Shown piece by piece: positions 8,937 through 18,698 of a stretch of 64,000 bases of DNA (its first letter is position 1; each line of letters starts with the position of its first letter). Location of the stretch: positions 186,001 to 250,000 of the forward strand of contig CAYXMM010000002.1 in NCBI GenBank assembly GCA_964465945.1. Reading direction: 5' to 3'. A program made the translations under genes and the position numbers. Below the pieces are notes generated by a model, which worked only from the letters and a program-made list of their open reading frames with translations, was not told the DNA's origin and did not search any database. Source of the DNA: JAJRPT01 sp964465945 (GTDB taxonomy: Bacteria > Bacteroidota > Ignavibacteria > Kapaibacteriales > UBA2268).

Positions 8937-10262
8937 ATGAAATTAATAGTTTTATTTCTGTTAATTCTGTCAAACTTATTAGTTTCTCAAACTGAATTGC
9001 AAATTCAGTATAGGAATAGAGGTGAGTTAAACGCCTCATTGACAGAATTTTCAACACAAGAATTGAATAGTAACTATTCAACAGGTCAAAGAACAAGAAT
9101 TGGGATATTCCATAAAAATGAAGATTATGATTTAGGTATACAACTTCAAGATGTAAGGTTTTGGGGACAAGATAGAAGTACTATTGCACATAAGTCTGAT
9201 AATCAACTAGATGGTCTTATAATTCATCAAGCATTTTTAAACTTGAAGTTAAATAAAATTTTAGATATAAGTTCTAATCTTAAAGTAGGAAGACAAGAAA
9301 TTAATTTAGGTGATGAGCGTTTATTTGGTGCATTGGATTGGGCGCATCAAGCAAGAAGACACGATATTGCTATTTTAGACTTAGAACCAAATACGACAAA
9401 CTCTTTAAAAATAGGAATTGCATTTAATCAGAATGGCTATAAAAAACAAGGTTCAATTTTTGATGGTGTAGGAGGGATTTACCCGTCTGGAACAAATGGT
9501 TTAATTCATAACTATAAATCTCTTTTATTAGCATATTATGAAAACTCAAATAGTTTTTTGCCTTTTAATGTTTTATTAGTGAATGATAATTTTACTAAAT
9601 TCAATCAACAGAATTTAGCTACTCATAATGTGAGCGAAAGGTATACTGCTGGTATTAAGATTAATAAAAAGATTGAAGATTTTAAAGTAAGTTTGGCATT
9701 TTATCAACAAATGGGAAAAACGCCTGATGGTAATGAATTAAATGCTAAAATGATAAATTTTGAAACCATCTATAGCTTTGGAAAGTTTTCAACTATCTTA
9801 GCTTACGACTATTTAAGTGGTACAGACTTAAAAGATGGTGCGAAAGCTTCAAATGAAGTTAATACATTCGATCCATTATATGGTACAGCACATAAGTATT
9901 TTGGTTTTATGGATTTCTTTTATGGACCGATTTATAATGGACTTAATGGATTTTCAGATTTGAACTTAAAGTTGAAATATAAAACAAGTGATAAATTGGA
10001 TTTTTACTTAGCTACTCATTTATTCAATTTAACAAATTCTGTTGTTGAGAATGGTAATGAATTAGATAAAATGGTTGGAACAGAAGTTGACTTCGTAACA
10101 AAATATAAATTACTTGAAAAAGTTGAGTTAGAATTAGGGATATTATTTATGTTCGCAGGAGATACTTTATATTCAAAATCATTATTGAATGTTAATAACC
10201 CTAATAGATATCCTTATATGTTTTATTTAACTCTAAATTTGCTTGATATGTTTAAGCTTTGA
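8937..10262 (+). CDS. alginate-export-like outer-membrane porin
   Basis: A 441-residue protein with a signal peptide (about 1-17) and long alternating hydrophobic beta-strand patterns. The sequence QYRNRGELN near the N terminus, RTRIGIFHKNEDYDLGIQLQDVRFWGQ as short successive strands, and VGRQEINLGDERLFGALDW resemble the alginate-export/porin family. It ends the nirK-nirV-sco group, ten bases after the previous stop and with AAGGAAA before its start. It may provide nitrite or copper entry through the outer membrane; this is inferred only from position. Confidence 0.7.
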   Translation: MKLIVLFLLILSNLLVSQTELQIQYRNRGELNASLTEFSTQELNSNYSTGQRTRIGIFHKNEDYDLGIQLQDVRFWGQDRSTIAHKSDNQLDGLIIHQAFLNLKLNKILDISSNLKVGRQEINLGDERLFGALDWAHQARRHDIAILDLEPNTTNSLKIGIAFNQNGYKKQGSIFDGVGGIYPSGTNGLIHNYKSLLLAYYENSNSFLPFNVLLVNDNFTKFNQQNLATHNVSERYTAGIKINKKIEDFKVSLAFYQQMGKTPDGNELNAKMINFETIYSFGKFSTILAYDYLSGTDLKDGAKASNEVNTFDPLYGTAHKYFGFMDFFYGPIYNGLNGFSDLNLKLKYKTSDKLDFYLATHLFNLTNSVVENGNELDKMVGTEVDFVTKYKLLEKVELELGILFMFAGDTLYSKSLLNVNNPNRYPYMFYLTLNLLDMFKL

Positions 10263-10331
10263 AGAAATTTTGTAATTTAGATTATATTTTTTTAAATAAG
10301 AAATCAATTTGTGAATTTGTTTATAAACATA

Positions 10332-10348
10332 TAATTTGCATAATTTTG
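10332..10348 (+). promoter_or_regulatory. overlapping TAATTTGCAT and TAATTTTG promoter motifs
   Basis: TAATTTGCAT (10332-10341) runs directly into TAATTTTG (10341-10348), an exact TAnnTTTG match ending 27 nt before the following ATG. Confidence 0.5.
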
Positions 10349-10375
10349 AGCTTTTGAAAATTTAATTAGAAATAT

Positions 10376-11356
10376 ATGTCAAAAATAAAAGTAGCTGTTA
10401 TAGGTGTTGGGCATTTAGGTAGAATACATACGATGCTGTGGAAAAAACATACGGAAATTGAACTTGTTGGAGTGTATGATAATGATATTGAAAGAGCAAA
10501 GCTAATAGCAGAAGAATTTGGTGTGAGTTTGTTTAAGAGTTTGAATGATATAATAGGACAAGTTGAAGCTGTTACTATCTCTTCATCGACTATATCGCAT
10601 TATGAAATTGCAAGTTATTTTCTTAAAAACAACATTCATTGCTTTATCGAAAAGCCAATTACAGCAAATTATTACGATGCATTAGAACTTATTAATATAG
10701 CAAAAGAACGAGATTTAATAGTTCAAGTTGGGCATGTTGAAAGATTTAATCCAGCAATTGCAGCACTTTCTAATATGGAGATTTCTCCATTATTTATTGA
10801 AGCACATAGATTAAGTCAATTTAGACCAAGAGCAGTTGATGTTAGCGTAGTTCATGATTTAATGATTCATGATATTGACATTGTATTATCACTTGTAAAA
10901 AGCAAATTGAGTAAACTTGATGCAAACGGGGTTGCTGTTTTAACAAATACACCAGATATATGTAATGCGAGATTAACTTTTGAGAACGGGGCTGTTGCAA
11001 ATTTAACTGCAAGCAGGATTTCTTCAAATCAAATGAGAAAGATGAGAGTTTTTCAGAAAGATGCTTATATTTCAATAGATTTTGGAAAACCTGATGTTGA
11101 TATTTTTAAACTGTATGAAGACGGTGAAGAACCTAAAGATTATAATCCTACAACAAAATTAGGTTCAATAGAATCTGGCGTTAAAAACAAAAATATATAT
11201 TTTGAAAAACCAGAAATACCGGTGTTAAATGCCATTGAAGAAGAGCATAAAGCATTTATTGATTCAATTAAAAATGGACTTGATATTAAAGTAACTGCTG
11301 AGGATGCAAGTGAAGCGTTGCGGATTGCAGAAGAAATTTCAAATTTAATTATGTAA
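10376..11356 (+). CDS. Gfo/Idh/MocA family NAD(P)-dependent oxidoreductase
   Basis: A 326-residue protein with an N-terminal Rossmann domain (VAVIGVGHLGRIHTMLW at residues 6-22, GxGxxG-like) and the family signature EKPI near residue 98, followed by GHVERFNPA and a C-terminal beta-sheet domain with HDLMIHDIDIVLSL. The VHDLMIHDIDI segment places it with UDP-sugar or inositol-type dehydrogenases of the family, but the substrate cannot be read from sequence. It stands alone between its own promoter boxes and a strong terminator. Confidence 0.85.
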   Translation: MSKIKVAVIGVGHLGRIHTMLWKKHTEIELVGVYDNDIERAKLIAEEFGVSLFKSLNDIIGQVEAVTISSSTISHYEIASYFLKNNIHCFIEKPITANYYDALELINIAKERDLIVQVGHVERFNPAIAALSNMEISPLFIEAHRLSQFRPRAVDVSVVHDLMIHDIDIVLSLVKSKLSKLDANGVAVLTNTPDICNARLTFENGAVANLTASRISSNQMRKMRVFQKDAYISIDFGKPDVDIFKLYEDGEEPKDYNPTTKLGSIESGVKNKNIYFEKPEIPVLNAIEEEHKAFIDSIKNGLDIKVTAEDASEALRIAEEISNLIM

Positions 11357-11386
11357 CTACTTTACACTTCAGTATATTGAAAACAA

Positions 11387-11416
11387 AAAAGCACTATTAT
11401 AATTAATAGTGCTTTT
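11387..11416. terminator. bidirectional intrinsic terminator
   Basis: A perfect 13-bp stem (AAAAGCACTATTA / TAATAGTGCTTTT) with a TAAT loop lies between two convergent genes, with A-runs and T-runs suited to termination on both strands. Confidence 0.9.
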
Positions 11417-11435
11417 ATGTTTATAAGTAAAGCAA

Positions 11436-13979
11436 TTAAGCCCACTTAACTAAATGAGTTTCTTGGAATTTACTAATTAATTTGTGATTAGGGACTAATC
11501 TAAAAGTTAATCCATACATACCAGCATCAGTAGCTTCAATAACACCTTCGAAACCTGCAATTTTGTCATTTATTTCAATAAGATTCATATCAAAGAATTT
11601 GCTTGAATTTATTGAATCATTCGTTCCTTTTTTTCCATAATACGCTTGAAGCTTAATGTCTTCAATAGATAAGTTAGCTAAATATACCTTTGCTTTTATA
11701 TAAATTGATTCGCTATTATTGTAGTTACTATTGCTTATTGATGTATCGAAAATATTAATATCATTCCAATTTGTATTTAATTTTTTGAACCAATCGCTTA
11801 GAATTTTAGAATTTTCACTATTATTTACATTCATATTTAAAAAACGCATATAAGCAGGGATGTAATAATGAGTTGCGTATTCTTTAACCATTCTTTCTGT
11901 TGAGAAATAAGGAGAAATAGTTTGAATTGCATTTTTTACTTTTTTTAGCCATTCATTAGGGATATTATTTTTATCTCGTTTATAAAATAATGGAATAACT
12001 TCATATTCAAGCATATCATAAAGTTCTTGTGATTCGATTACTTTTTGCTCGTCTTTATCTGTATATTCTTCACCATTTCCGATTGAAAAGCCATTATTTT
12101 TATTGAAGCCCTCGTCCCACCAACCATCTAAAATTGATAGATTTAGTCCTCCATTCAAAGCAGCTTTCATTCCTGATGTACCAGAAGCTTCAAGCGGTCT
12201 GATAGGATTGTTTAGCCAAACATCACAACCTTTTACAAGTAATCTTCCTACAACCATATCGTAATCTTCTAAAAAGATTATTTTTTGTTCTAAATTATTC
12301 TGCTTAATTTTTTGAACAATTTCCATTATTGTTTCTTTACCAGCATTATCATGAGGGTGGGCTTTCCCGGCTATTAATATTTGAATTGGCTTTTCCGAAT
12401 TTGAAATAATTCTTTTTAGCCGTTCCATATCGGAAAAGAGAAGAGCAGAACGTTTATATGTGGCAAAGCGTCTTGCGAAACCTATTGTTAATGTGTCTTC
12501 ATCAAGAAACTTTTCTATATTTCTCATTTGATGATTTGACAAATAACTTGATTCTGACTTGATTAAGTGGTCTCTTGTAAAAGAGCAAAGGAGTTGTCTT
12601 CGTTTGTTTTTAATTTCCCATAATTCATCATTTGGAATTGAATTAATTTTTTCCCAAGTTTGGTTATTATCAATATTTTTAGCCCATTGAACTCCAAGAT
12701 GCTTATCAAAAAGTTGCTTTAACTCTCTTGCAAGCCATGTGTGAGTATGTATTCCATTTGTTAAGCCATCAATTGGGATTTCTTTAATTGGAAGTTCTTT
12801 CCATAAATCTTTCCACATATCCCGAGAAACATGTCCATGTAATTTACTTACTCCATTAGCGTAATAGCAAAGATTAAGACCTAAAATTGTCATCGAGAAT
12901 TTATCTTCTAAATCACCATTTGAAATACCAAGTTTATACAAATCATCAAAACTAATACCCAATTCTTCTATATAAGATTCTAAATATTTCATAATCCTTT
13001 CTCTATCAAAAGTCTCATTTCCAGCAGGAACAGGTGTATGTGTAGTAAATACAGAAGATGATTTTGTTATATATTTAGCTTGGTCAAATGTTAAATTATA
13101 TTTTTCCATATAATTTTTAGTTCGTTCAAGTAAGGCAAATGCAGCATGCCCTTCATTTATATGGAATACTGCTGGTTCTATATTTAATGCATTTAATGCT
13201 CTTACACCACCAATACCTAAAAAAAGTTCTTGTTGAATACGAGTTTCTCTATCTCCGCCATATAAGCGGTTTGTAATATTTCTATTTTCTAATTTTGAAT
13301 TTTTCGGAATATTCGTGTCTAATAAATAAAGATGAACTCTTCCGGCATTTAACTTCCAAATTCTTGCATATACTAACTCATCAGGAAATTTAATATAGAC
13401 AGTAATCTCATTTCCATCGTTGTCTTTTTGTAACTCCAATGGCAAAGTGTAAAAGTCGTTGTCTTTATATGCTTCATTTTGCCAGCCATTATTAGCCAGT
13501 CTTTGTCTAAAATAACCTTCTTGATATAGCAAACCGATAGCGATAAGTGGGATACCTAAGTCAGACGCCGATTTTAAATGATCGCCTGATAAAACGCCCA
13601 ATCCACCTGAATAATTTGGAAAACTTTCATTTATTCCATACTCGGGGGAGAAATAACAAATTTTGTGCTTTCTATCACCATCGGTAGTATCGAACCACTT
13701 CTCTTCAGTCATATAGGAGTTAAAATTTGAGTAAACGCTTTCTAATTTCTTGATAAAACTTTTATCATTCGAAAGTTGTTGCAATCTTTCATTACTTAAC
13801 CTATTAATAAGCTGAATTGGATTATGGTTGCAAGCAACAAATAATTCTCTATCTAATTGATGGAAAAGTTCTTTTGCATCAGAGTTCCAAGACCACCAGT
13901 AATTATTTGCAATATCTTCTAACTTTTTTAAATTATCAGGAAGAATAGTTTTTACATTAAATTCAAATATCGGTTTCAT
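11436..13979 (-). CDS. glgP: alpha-glucan phosphorylase (GT35)
   Basis: This enzyme releases glucose-1-phosphate from glycogen or maltodextrins using phosphate and pyridoxal phosphate. The 847-residue protein begins with the DUF3417 module (LEDIANNYWWSWN near residues 21-33) that marks the alpha-glucan phosphorylase branch also found in Mycobacteria and many FCB bacteria. The GT35 core shows HINEGHAAF, FTTHTPVPAGN and the PLP-binding lysine motif EASGTSGMKAALNGG followed by LDGWWDEG. It is the last gene of the der-purH-glgP operon, 15 bases after purH, and ends at a bidirectional terminator. Confidence 0.93.
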   Translation of the reverse strand: MKPIFEFNVKTILPDNLKKLEDIANNYWWSWNSDAKELFHQLDRELFVACNHNPIQLINRLSNERLQQLSNDKSFIKKLESVYSNFNSYMTEEKWFDTTDGDRKHKICYFSPEYGINESFPNYSGGLGVLSGDHLKSASDLGIPLIAIGLLYQEGYFRQRLANNGWQNEAYKDNDFYTLPLELQKDNDGNEITVYIKFPDELVYARIWKLNAGRVHLYLLDTNIPKNSKLENRNITNRLYGGDRETRIQQELFLGIGGVRALNALNIEPAVFHINEGHAAFALLERTKNYMEKYNLTFDQAKYITKSSSVFTTHTPVPAGNETFDRERIMKYLESYIEELGISFDDLYKLGISNGDLEDKFSMTILGLNLCYYANGVSKLHGHVSRDMWKDLWKELPIKEIPIDGLTNGIHTHTWLARELKQLFDKHLGVQWAKNIDNNQTWEKINSIPNDELWEIKNKRRQLLCSFTRDHLIKSESSYLSNHQMRNIEKFLDEDTLTIGFARRFATYKRSALLFSDMERLKRIISNSEKPIQILIAGKAHPHDNAGKETIMEIVQKIKQNNLEQKIIFLEDYDMVVGRLLVKGCDVWLNNPIRPLEASGTSGMKAALNGGLNLSILDGWWDEGFNKNNGFSIGNGEEYTDKDEQKVIESQELYDMLEYEVIPLFYKRDKNNIPNEWLKKVKNAIQTISPYFSTERMVKEYATHYYIPAYMRFLNMNVNNSENSKILSDWFKKLNTNWNDINIFDTSISNSNYNNSESIYIKAKVYLANLSIEDIKLQAYYGKKGTNDSINSSKFFDMNLIEINDKIAGFEGVIEATDAGMYGLTFRLVPNHKLISKFQETHLVKWA

Positions 13980-13994
13980 TTAATTACTTTAAGA

Positions 13995-15536
13995 TTAGTG
14001 TTTAAAATGTCTTGCACCTGTGAAAATCATCGCTATATTGTGGTTGTCAGCTGCTTCTATTACCTCATTATCTCTTATTGAACCACCTGGTTGAATAACA
14101 GCCGTACTACCAGCATCAGCAGCCATTTCGAGCCCATCGGCAAAAGGAAAGAATGCATCTGAAGCTAAACAAGAACCTTTTAAATCAAGCCCCATTTGTT
14201 TTGCTTTTTCTCTTGCAATTCTTGCAGAATCAACTCGGCTCATTTGACCAGCGCCAACTCCTAAGGTTCTATCTTTAAGAGCATATACAATTGCATTAGA
14301 TTTAACATGTTTTGCAACTTTCCAAGCAAACATCATTGCTTTAAATTCTTCATCACTTTCTTTTCGTTTTGAAACTGTTTTAATATTATTTTCATCAAAT
14401 AGGGCTTTGTCATAGTCTTGTTTTAAAAAGCCACCAGAAACGGATTTGATTTCTGTATTTAAAGAATTTTTAAGTTTAACTAAATCAACTTTTATTAGTC
14501 GCCTATCTTTTTTACTTTTTAGAAGTTCAATAGCTGCATCGTCATAATCTGGTGCAATGATTACTTCAGAGAATATCTTATGGATTTCTTCTGCACATTC
14601 TAAGTCAATTTTAGCGTTAAAGCAGAAAATTCCTCCAAAAGGGGAAACATTATCCGTTGCGAATGCTTTTTGATATGCTTCTTTAAGATTATTTCCTATT
14701 CCTACACCGCTTGGATTAGTATGTTTAATTATTGCACAAGCTTTTTCACCTTCAAATTCAAGAATTAACTTAGCCGAAGCGTCAATATCTACGATATTAT
14801 TATAAGACAATTCTTTTCCATGTAACTTGTGAAAAATAGAATCAAATTCACCATAAACTGCTGCTGATTGAATTGGGTTTTCTCCATATCGTAAATCTTC
14901 AATTTTTCTTGCACCAATATTGAGATATTCTGATTCTATATTAAGTTGATTTTTGAAGTAATTTGCTATCATTGAGTCATAAAAAGAAGTTAAAGAAAAT
15001 GCAAAAAATGCTAACTTCTTTCTAAATTCATAGCTAACCTTAAAATTATTATTAGTTAACTCACTAATTAGTTCATCATATTGATTTGGTGAAGTTACTA
15101 TTGTAGTCCAATTGTAGTTCTTAGCAGATGCTCTGAGCATTGCTGGACCACCTATATCTATATTTTCAATCATTTCATTGTGGCCTAAACCTTTTTTTAA
15201 TACTTCCTCAAATGGGTAAAGATTTAAAATTACAAGGTCAATCTTTGTAATACCATTTTCTAAAAGTTGGCTTTTATGCTCTTCAATATCAAGGTTTGCA
15301 AGCAAAGCGCCGTGGATTTTAGGGTGAAGAGTTTTCACTCTTCCGTCAAGAATTTCTGGCGAATTTGTTACTTCTGAAACTTTTTTAACTTTTATACCAT
15401 TTTCTTTTAATGTATTGTAAGTTCCGCCAGTTGAAATAATTTCTACATTATTACTATCAAGGAATTTAGCGATTTCAACAACTCTTGTTTTATCAGAAAC
15501 CGATATTAATGCTCTTTTGATTGAAATTTGGTTCAT
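13995..15536 (-). CDS. purH: bifunctional AICAR transformylase / IMP cyclohydrolase
   Basis: PurH performs the last two steps of de novo IMP synthesis. The 513-residue length is normal. Residues 1 to about 140 form the MGS-like cyclohydrolase domain (ALISVSDK, STGGTYNTLKENGI, GRVKTLHPKIHGALLAN), and the rest is the transformylase domain with RYGENPIQSAA, the KHTNPSGVGIG Lys-His active-site motif, SDAFFPFADGLE and the C-terminal FTGARHFKH. It sits between der and glgP with gaps of 12 and 15 bases. Confidence 0.96.
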   Translation of the reverse strand: MNQISIKRALISVSDKTRVVEIAKFLDSNNVEIISTGGTYNTLKENGIKVKKVSEVTNSPEILDGRVKTLHPKIHGALLANLDIEEHKSQLLENGITKIDLVILNLYPFEEVLKKGLGHNEMIENIDIGGPAMLRASAKNYNWTTIVTSPNQYDELISELTNNNFKVSYEFRKKLAFFAFSLTSFYDSMIANYFKNQLNIESEYLNIGARKIEDLRYGENPIQSAAVYGEFDSIFHKLHGKELSYNNIVDIDASAKLILEFEGEKACAIIKHTNPSGVGIGNNLKEAYQKAFATDNVSPFGGIFCFNAKIDLECAEEIHKIFSEVIIAPDYDDAAIELLKSKKDRRLIKVDLVKLKNSLNTEIKSVSGGFLKQDYDKALFDENNIKTVSKRKESDEEFKAMMFAWKVAKHVKSNAIVYALKDRTLGVGAGQMSRVDSARIAREKAKQMGLDLKGSCLASDAFFPFADGLEMAADAGSTAVIQPGGSIRDNEVIEAADNHNIAMIFTGARHFKH

Positions 15537-15548
15537 TGCTTTTCCGTA

Positions 15549-16850
15549 CTAATTTTTCTTTCTAAAAACTAAAGAAATAGGAGTGCCTTCAAAAGGGAAG
15601 AACTCTCGTATTTTTCTTTCTATATATTTTTTATATTCAGTTTTGAGATATTGAGGGTGGTTAAGAAATAAAGCAAAAACAGGTGGCTCAGTTGATACTT
15701 GAGTAACATAGTTTATCCTCATATCATAGCCACGAGAAGATGCAGGAGGAGTAGCCTCAAAAACTGGCATCAAATATTCATTCAATTCTGCTGTTTTAAT
15801 TCTATGTTTCCTTGTCTCATTAATCTCTATTGCTTTGTCAATTACTTTGTAAATTCTTTGTTTTGTTTCTGCTGAAGTAAAAATAATAGGCAAATATGGT
15901 AAAGTCTTTAATTCATCATGAATAATTTTTCTGATTTTGTCAGCAGTTTTTACTTCTTTTTCGATTAAATCCCATTTATTTATAACTAATATAATACCTT
16001 TTCTTGCTTCTTCAACTTGATTGATGATTTTCTTATCTTGGTCTTCTAAGCCACGTTCTGCATCAATAATTATTACTGCTACATCACAACGCTCTATTGC
16101 TCTTCCAGTTCTAACATTAGACCACATTTCAATATTTTCATAAACCTGACTTTTCTTTCTAAGCCCAGCGGTATCAATTAGTAAGAGTTCTTGTCCATTA
16201 TACTTCAAGATAGAGTCAATCGAATCTCTTGTTGTGCCTGGAATATTAGATACTATCATACGATTATAACCAAGAAGTGCATTAGTAATACTTGATTTAC
16301 CAACATTTGGACGACCAACAAATGCTATTTTAAGACCTTCATACTCAGGAACTTCGTCATCATTAAAATTTTCAACAACATGGTCTAAAAAATCACCAGT
16401 GCTACGTCCGTTTACAGCGGAGATAGGGAAAGGGTCACCAAGTCCTAATTTATAAAATTCAAATGAGTTATTATCTTGCATCTCATTATCGCATTTATTT
16501 ACTACTAATGTGATATGCTTGTCACTTTTTCTAAGAATGTGTGCAATATCTTCATCAAATTTAGTAATTCCAGTGGAGCCATCAACTATAAATAGTATTG
16601 AGTTTGCTTCATCAATAGCAATATGAGCTTGTTCTCGTATGGCTTTTTCCATTTCATCTTCTGTTCCTGGAATAAAACCACCTGTATCGATGAGTTCAAA
16701 ACTCTTGCCATTCCATTCGGCTTTGCCGAATAATCTGTCTCGAGTAACGCCAGGGGTATCTTCGACTATTGCTTCTCTTTTTCCGATTATTCTATTAAAA
16801 AGTGTGGATTTACCAACGTTGGGGCGACCGACTATTGCTACTAATTTCAT
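15549..16850 (-). CDS. der: ribosome biogenesis GTPase Der (EngA)
   Basis: Der carries two consecutive GTPase domains and acts in 50S subunit assembly. The first P-loop GRPNVGKST is at residues 7-15 with DTPGVTRDR and DTGGF; the second GRPNVGKSS lies near residue 178, followed by NIPGTTRDSID, DTAGLRKKS and NKWD. The C-terminal KH-like domain (about 350-433) ends the protein. 433 residues is the usual length. It is the first gene of the der-purH-glgP operon and is divergent from coaBC across about 60 bases. Confidence 0.96.
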   Translation of the reverse strand: MKLVAIVGRPNVGKSTLFNRIIGKREAIVEDTPGVTRDRLFGKAEWNGKSFELIDTGGFIPGTEDEMEKAIREQAHIAIDEANSILFIVDGSTGITKFDEDIAHILRKSDKHITLVVNKCDNEMQDNNSFEFYKLGLGDPFPISAVNGRSTGDFLDHVVENFNDDEVPEYEGLKIAFVGRPNVGKSSITNALLGYNRMIVSNIPGTTRDSIDSILKYNGQELLLIDTAGLRKKSQVYENIEMWSNVRTGRAIERCDVAVIIIDAERGLEDQDKKIINQVEEARKGIILVINKWDLIEKEVKTADKIRKIIHDELKTLPYLPIIFTSAETKQRIYKVIDKAIEINETRKHRIKTAELNEYLMPVFEATPPASSRGYDMRINYVTQVSTEPPVFALFLNHPQYLKTEYKKYIERKIREFFPFEGTPISLVFRKKN

Positions 16851-16878
16851 TTTATTTCGTTAATTGTATCAAATGTAT

Positions 16879-16886
16879 TAATTTTG
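16879..16886 (+). promoter_or_regulatory. TAnnTTTG promoter box for coaBC
   Basis: TAATTTTG matches the Bacteroidota -7 consensus exactly and ends 25 nt before the coaBC ATG. Confidence 0.5.
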
Positions 16887-16911
16887 AATAAATTAAATAT
16901 TCAAAAATATA

Positions 16912-18222
16912 ATGGCAAAATTACAAAATAAAAATATCATTTTAGGAATTTGCGGTTCAATTTCAGCATATAAAACTCCTAATTTAGTTAGATTGTTGGT
17001 AAAAGATGGATTTGATGTTCAATGTGTTGTTACCGAATCTGCTAAACAGTTTGTTACTGAATCAACATTGTCTAACCTGAGCAAAAAGAAAGTAATAAGT
17101 GATTTGTTTGATAAAGAATATTCAGATGATGGGGCTTGGCATATTAAGTTATCGCATAATGTGGGGTTGTGTTTAATTGCTCCTTGTTCGGCAACAACAT
17201 TAAGTAAAATTGCTAATGGAATATGTGATAATGCTTTAACAACATTAGTTTGTGCTTTACCAAGTAATATTAAAGTTGTAATTTATCCTGCAATGGATTT
17301 TACTATGTGGGAAAATCCTATTATTCAGTTAAACGTCAAAAAACTTAGAGATTTAGGATATGATGTCAGAGAACCAGAGGTTGGAGAACTTTCTTCTGGG
17401 TTATTTGGAAAAGGAAGATTAGTTGAGGAAAGCAAAATCGTTGAATATTTATCAAATAATAGCAATAACCATATTAAAGAGAATAAGATAGAGATAAATA
17501 AAGTTGATTATAAAGATAGTATTAAAATAAATACAGAACTTGATTTTGAATTATTAAAATCTGAAATGAGTAAATTAAGAGGTAAGAATTGTTTGATTAC
17601 TTTGGGACCTACAATTGAAAAAATTGATGATGTTCGATATATATCAAACTTTTCCTCTGGAAAAATGGGTTTGGAACTTGCAAAAGAAGCACAGTTTAGG
17701 GGAATGAATGTTACTATTGTAAATGGTCCTGTGAATTTAGATTTAAGCGAGTTCAATGCTATTGAAGTGACTAGTGCTGATGAGATGTATGAAAAAGTAA
17801 TGAATGAGTATGTTAAAAACGATATAATTATTATGGCAGCAGCAGTAGCTGATTATAAAGTAGAAAATCCTTTTCAAGGCAAAATTAAGAAACAAGACAA
17901 TAATGAATTTAATATCAACTTAATAAAAAACAAAGATATACTTAAATCACTTGGAAGTAATAAAAGCAACAAACAAGTTATTGTCGGATTTGCTTTGGAA
18001 ACTAACGTAGGGAGAGAAAATGCACAAAGAAAATTATTAGAGAAGAATGCTGATTTAATTGTTTTGAATACATTAAACTCTGAAAATAATGTTTTCAACA
18101 ATGACGATAATATCATTTCGATTATAAGTAAAAATAATATTGTAGATTACAACAAAATGCCAAAAAGAGATTGTGCTAAAGCAATTTTAGATAATATTGA
18201 TAAATTAATTTTGTCTAATTAA
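16912..18222 (+). CDS. coaBC: bifunctional phosphopantothenoylcysteine decarboxylase / phosphopantothenate-cysteine ligase
   Basis: CoaBC makes 4'-phosphopantetheine on the way to coenzyme A. The N-terminal flavoprotein (CoaC, about 1-180) has GICGSISAYK at 12-21 and the active-site His77. The C-terminal CoaB domain (about 215-436) shows LITLGPTIEKIDDVRYISN, NFSSGKMG, AAAVADYK, KIKK and VGFALET. Three positions that are classical in the E. coli decarboxylase differ: the PASANT Asn is Thr96, the PXMN Asn is Asp129 (PAMDFTMW) and the Cys158 equivalent is Ser (GELSSG). I recall similar substitutions in Bacteroidota homologues, so I consider the protein active. Its 3' end overlaps convergent crcB by 18 bases. 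Confidence 0.93.
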   Translation: MAKLQNKNIILGICGSISAYKTPNLVRLLVKDGFDVQCVVTESAKQFVTESTLSNLSKKKVISDLFDKEYSDDGAWHIKLSHNVGLCLIAPCSATTLSKIANGICDNALTTLVCALPSNIKVVIYPAMDFTMWENPIIQLNVKKLRDLGYDVREPEVGELSSGLFGKGRLVEESKIVEYLSNNSNNHIKENKIEINKVDYKDSIKINTELDFELLKSEMSKLRGKNCLITLGPTIEKIDDVRYISNFSSGKMGLELAKEAQFRGMNVTIVNGPVNLDLSEFNAIEVTSADEMYEKVMNEYVKNDIIIMAAAVADYKVENPFQGKIKKQDNNEFNINLIKNKDILKSLGSNKSNKQVIVGFALETNVGRENAQRKLLEKNADLIVLNTLNSENNVFNNDDNIISIISKNNIVDYNKMPKRDCAKAILDNIDKLILSN

Positions 18223-18576
18223 TACAATGCCTAAATAAAGGAAAATTAAAGAAATAATGACAGAAGCTGTTATATAAAAAATTCCTTCAATAATTTTATT
18301 TTGACTGAATAAAATATACGCTTCTAAGCTGAAAGCTGAAAATGTTGTGAAAGATGATAAAAATCCTGTTGTCAGAATTATTTTCAAATTCTCATTTAAG
18401 TTAGATTGTTGAGAATATTGAAAAATTACACCCATTAAAAACGAACCAATTACATTTATTATAAAAATTGAAAGAGGTATTCCAAACACATTCAAATTTG
18501 TTAGAAATTTACTAACTAAATGTCTTGAAATTGCCCCAAATGAGCTGCCTAAAATGATTGAGAAGTATATTAACAT
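18205..18576 (-). CDS. crcB: fluoride channel/exporter CrcB (FluC)
   Basis: A 123-residue four-helix membrane protein that exports fluoride. Family landmarks are GSSFGAISRH near residues 11-20, FIINVIGSFLMG at about 38-49, and TTGFLSSFTTFSAF at about 69-82, containing the conserved Phe/Thr track of the channel. The end overlaps the convergent coaBC coding region by 18 bases on the opposite strand. A fluoride riboswitch was not recognised in the short upstream region. Confidence 0.93.
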   Translation of the reverse strand: MLIYFSIILGSSFGAISRHLVSKFLTNLNVFGIPLSIFIINVIGSFLMGVIFQYSQQSNLNENLKIILTTGFLSSFTTFSAFSLEAYILFSQNKIIEGIFYITASVIISLIFLYLGIVLIRQN

Positions 18577-18642
18577 TTAATTATTATTTATTAACAATTA
18601 TCAAAATTATCAAAATCTTTTTAATAATTAAAAAAAATTATT

Positions 18643-18652
18643 TAATTTGCAT
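18643..18652 (+). promoter_or_regulatory. candidate promoter motif TAATTTGCAT for the TPR-to-ugd operon
   Basis: One of four exact copies of this ten-mer in front of genes in the window; here it ends 46 nt before the ATG. Confidence 0.4.
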
Positions 18653-18698
18653 TTGCAGCATAGTAATTCTTCTCAAAGAATATTTTAGGTGATAGTTA

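Noticed and set aside
18577..18698. Fluoride riboswitch upstream of crcB
   Set aside because: No recognisable conserved pseudoknot elements were seen in the short AT-rich leader.
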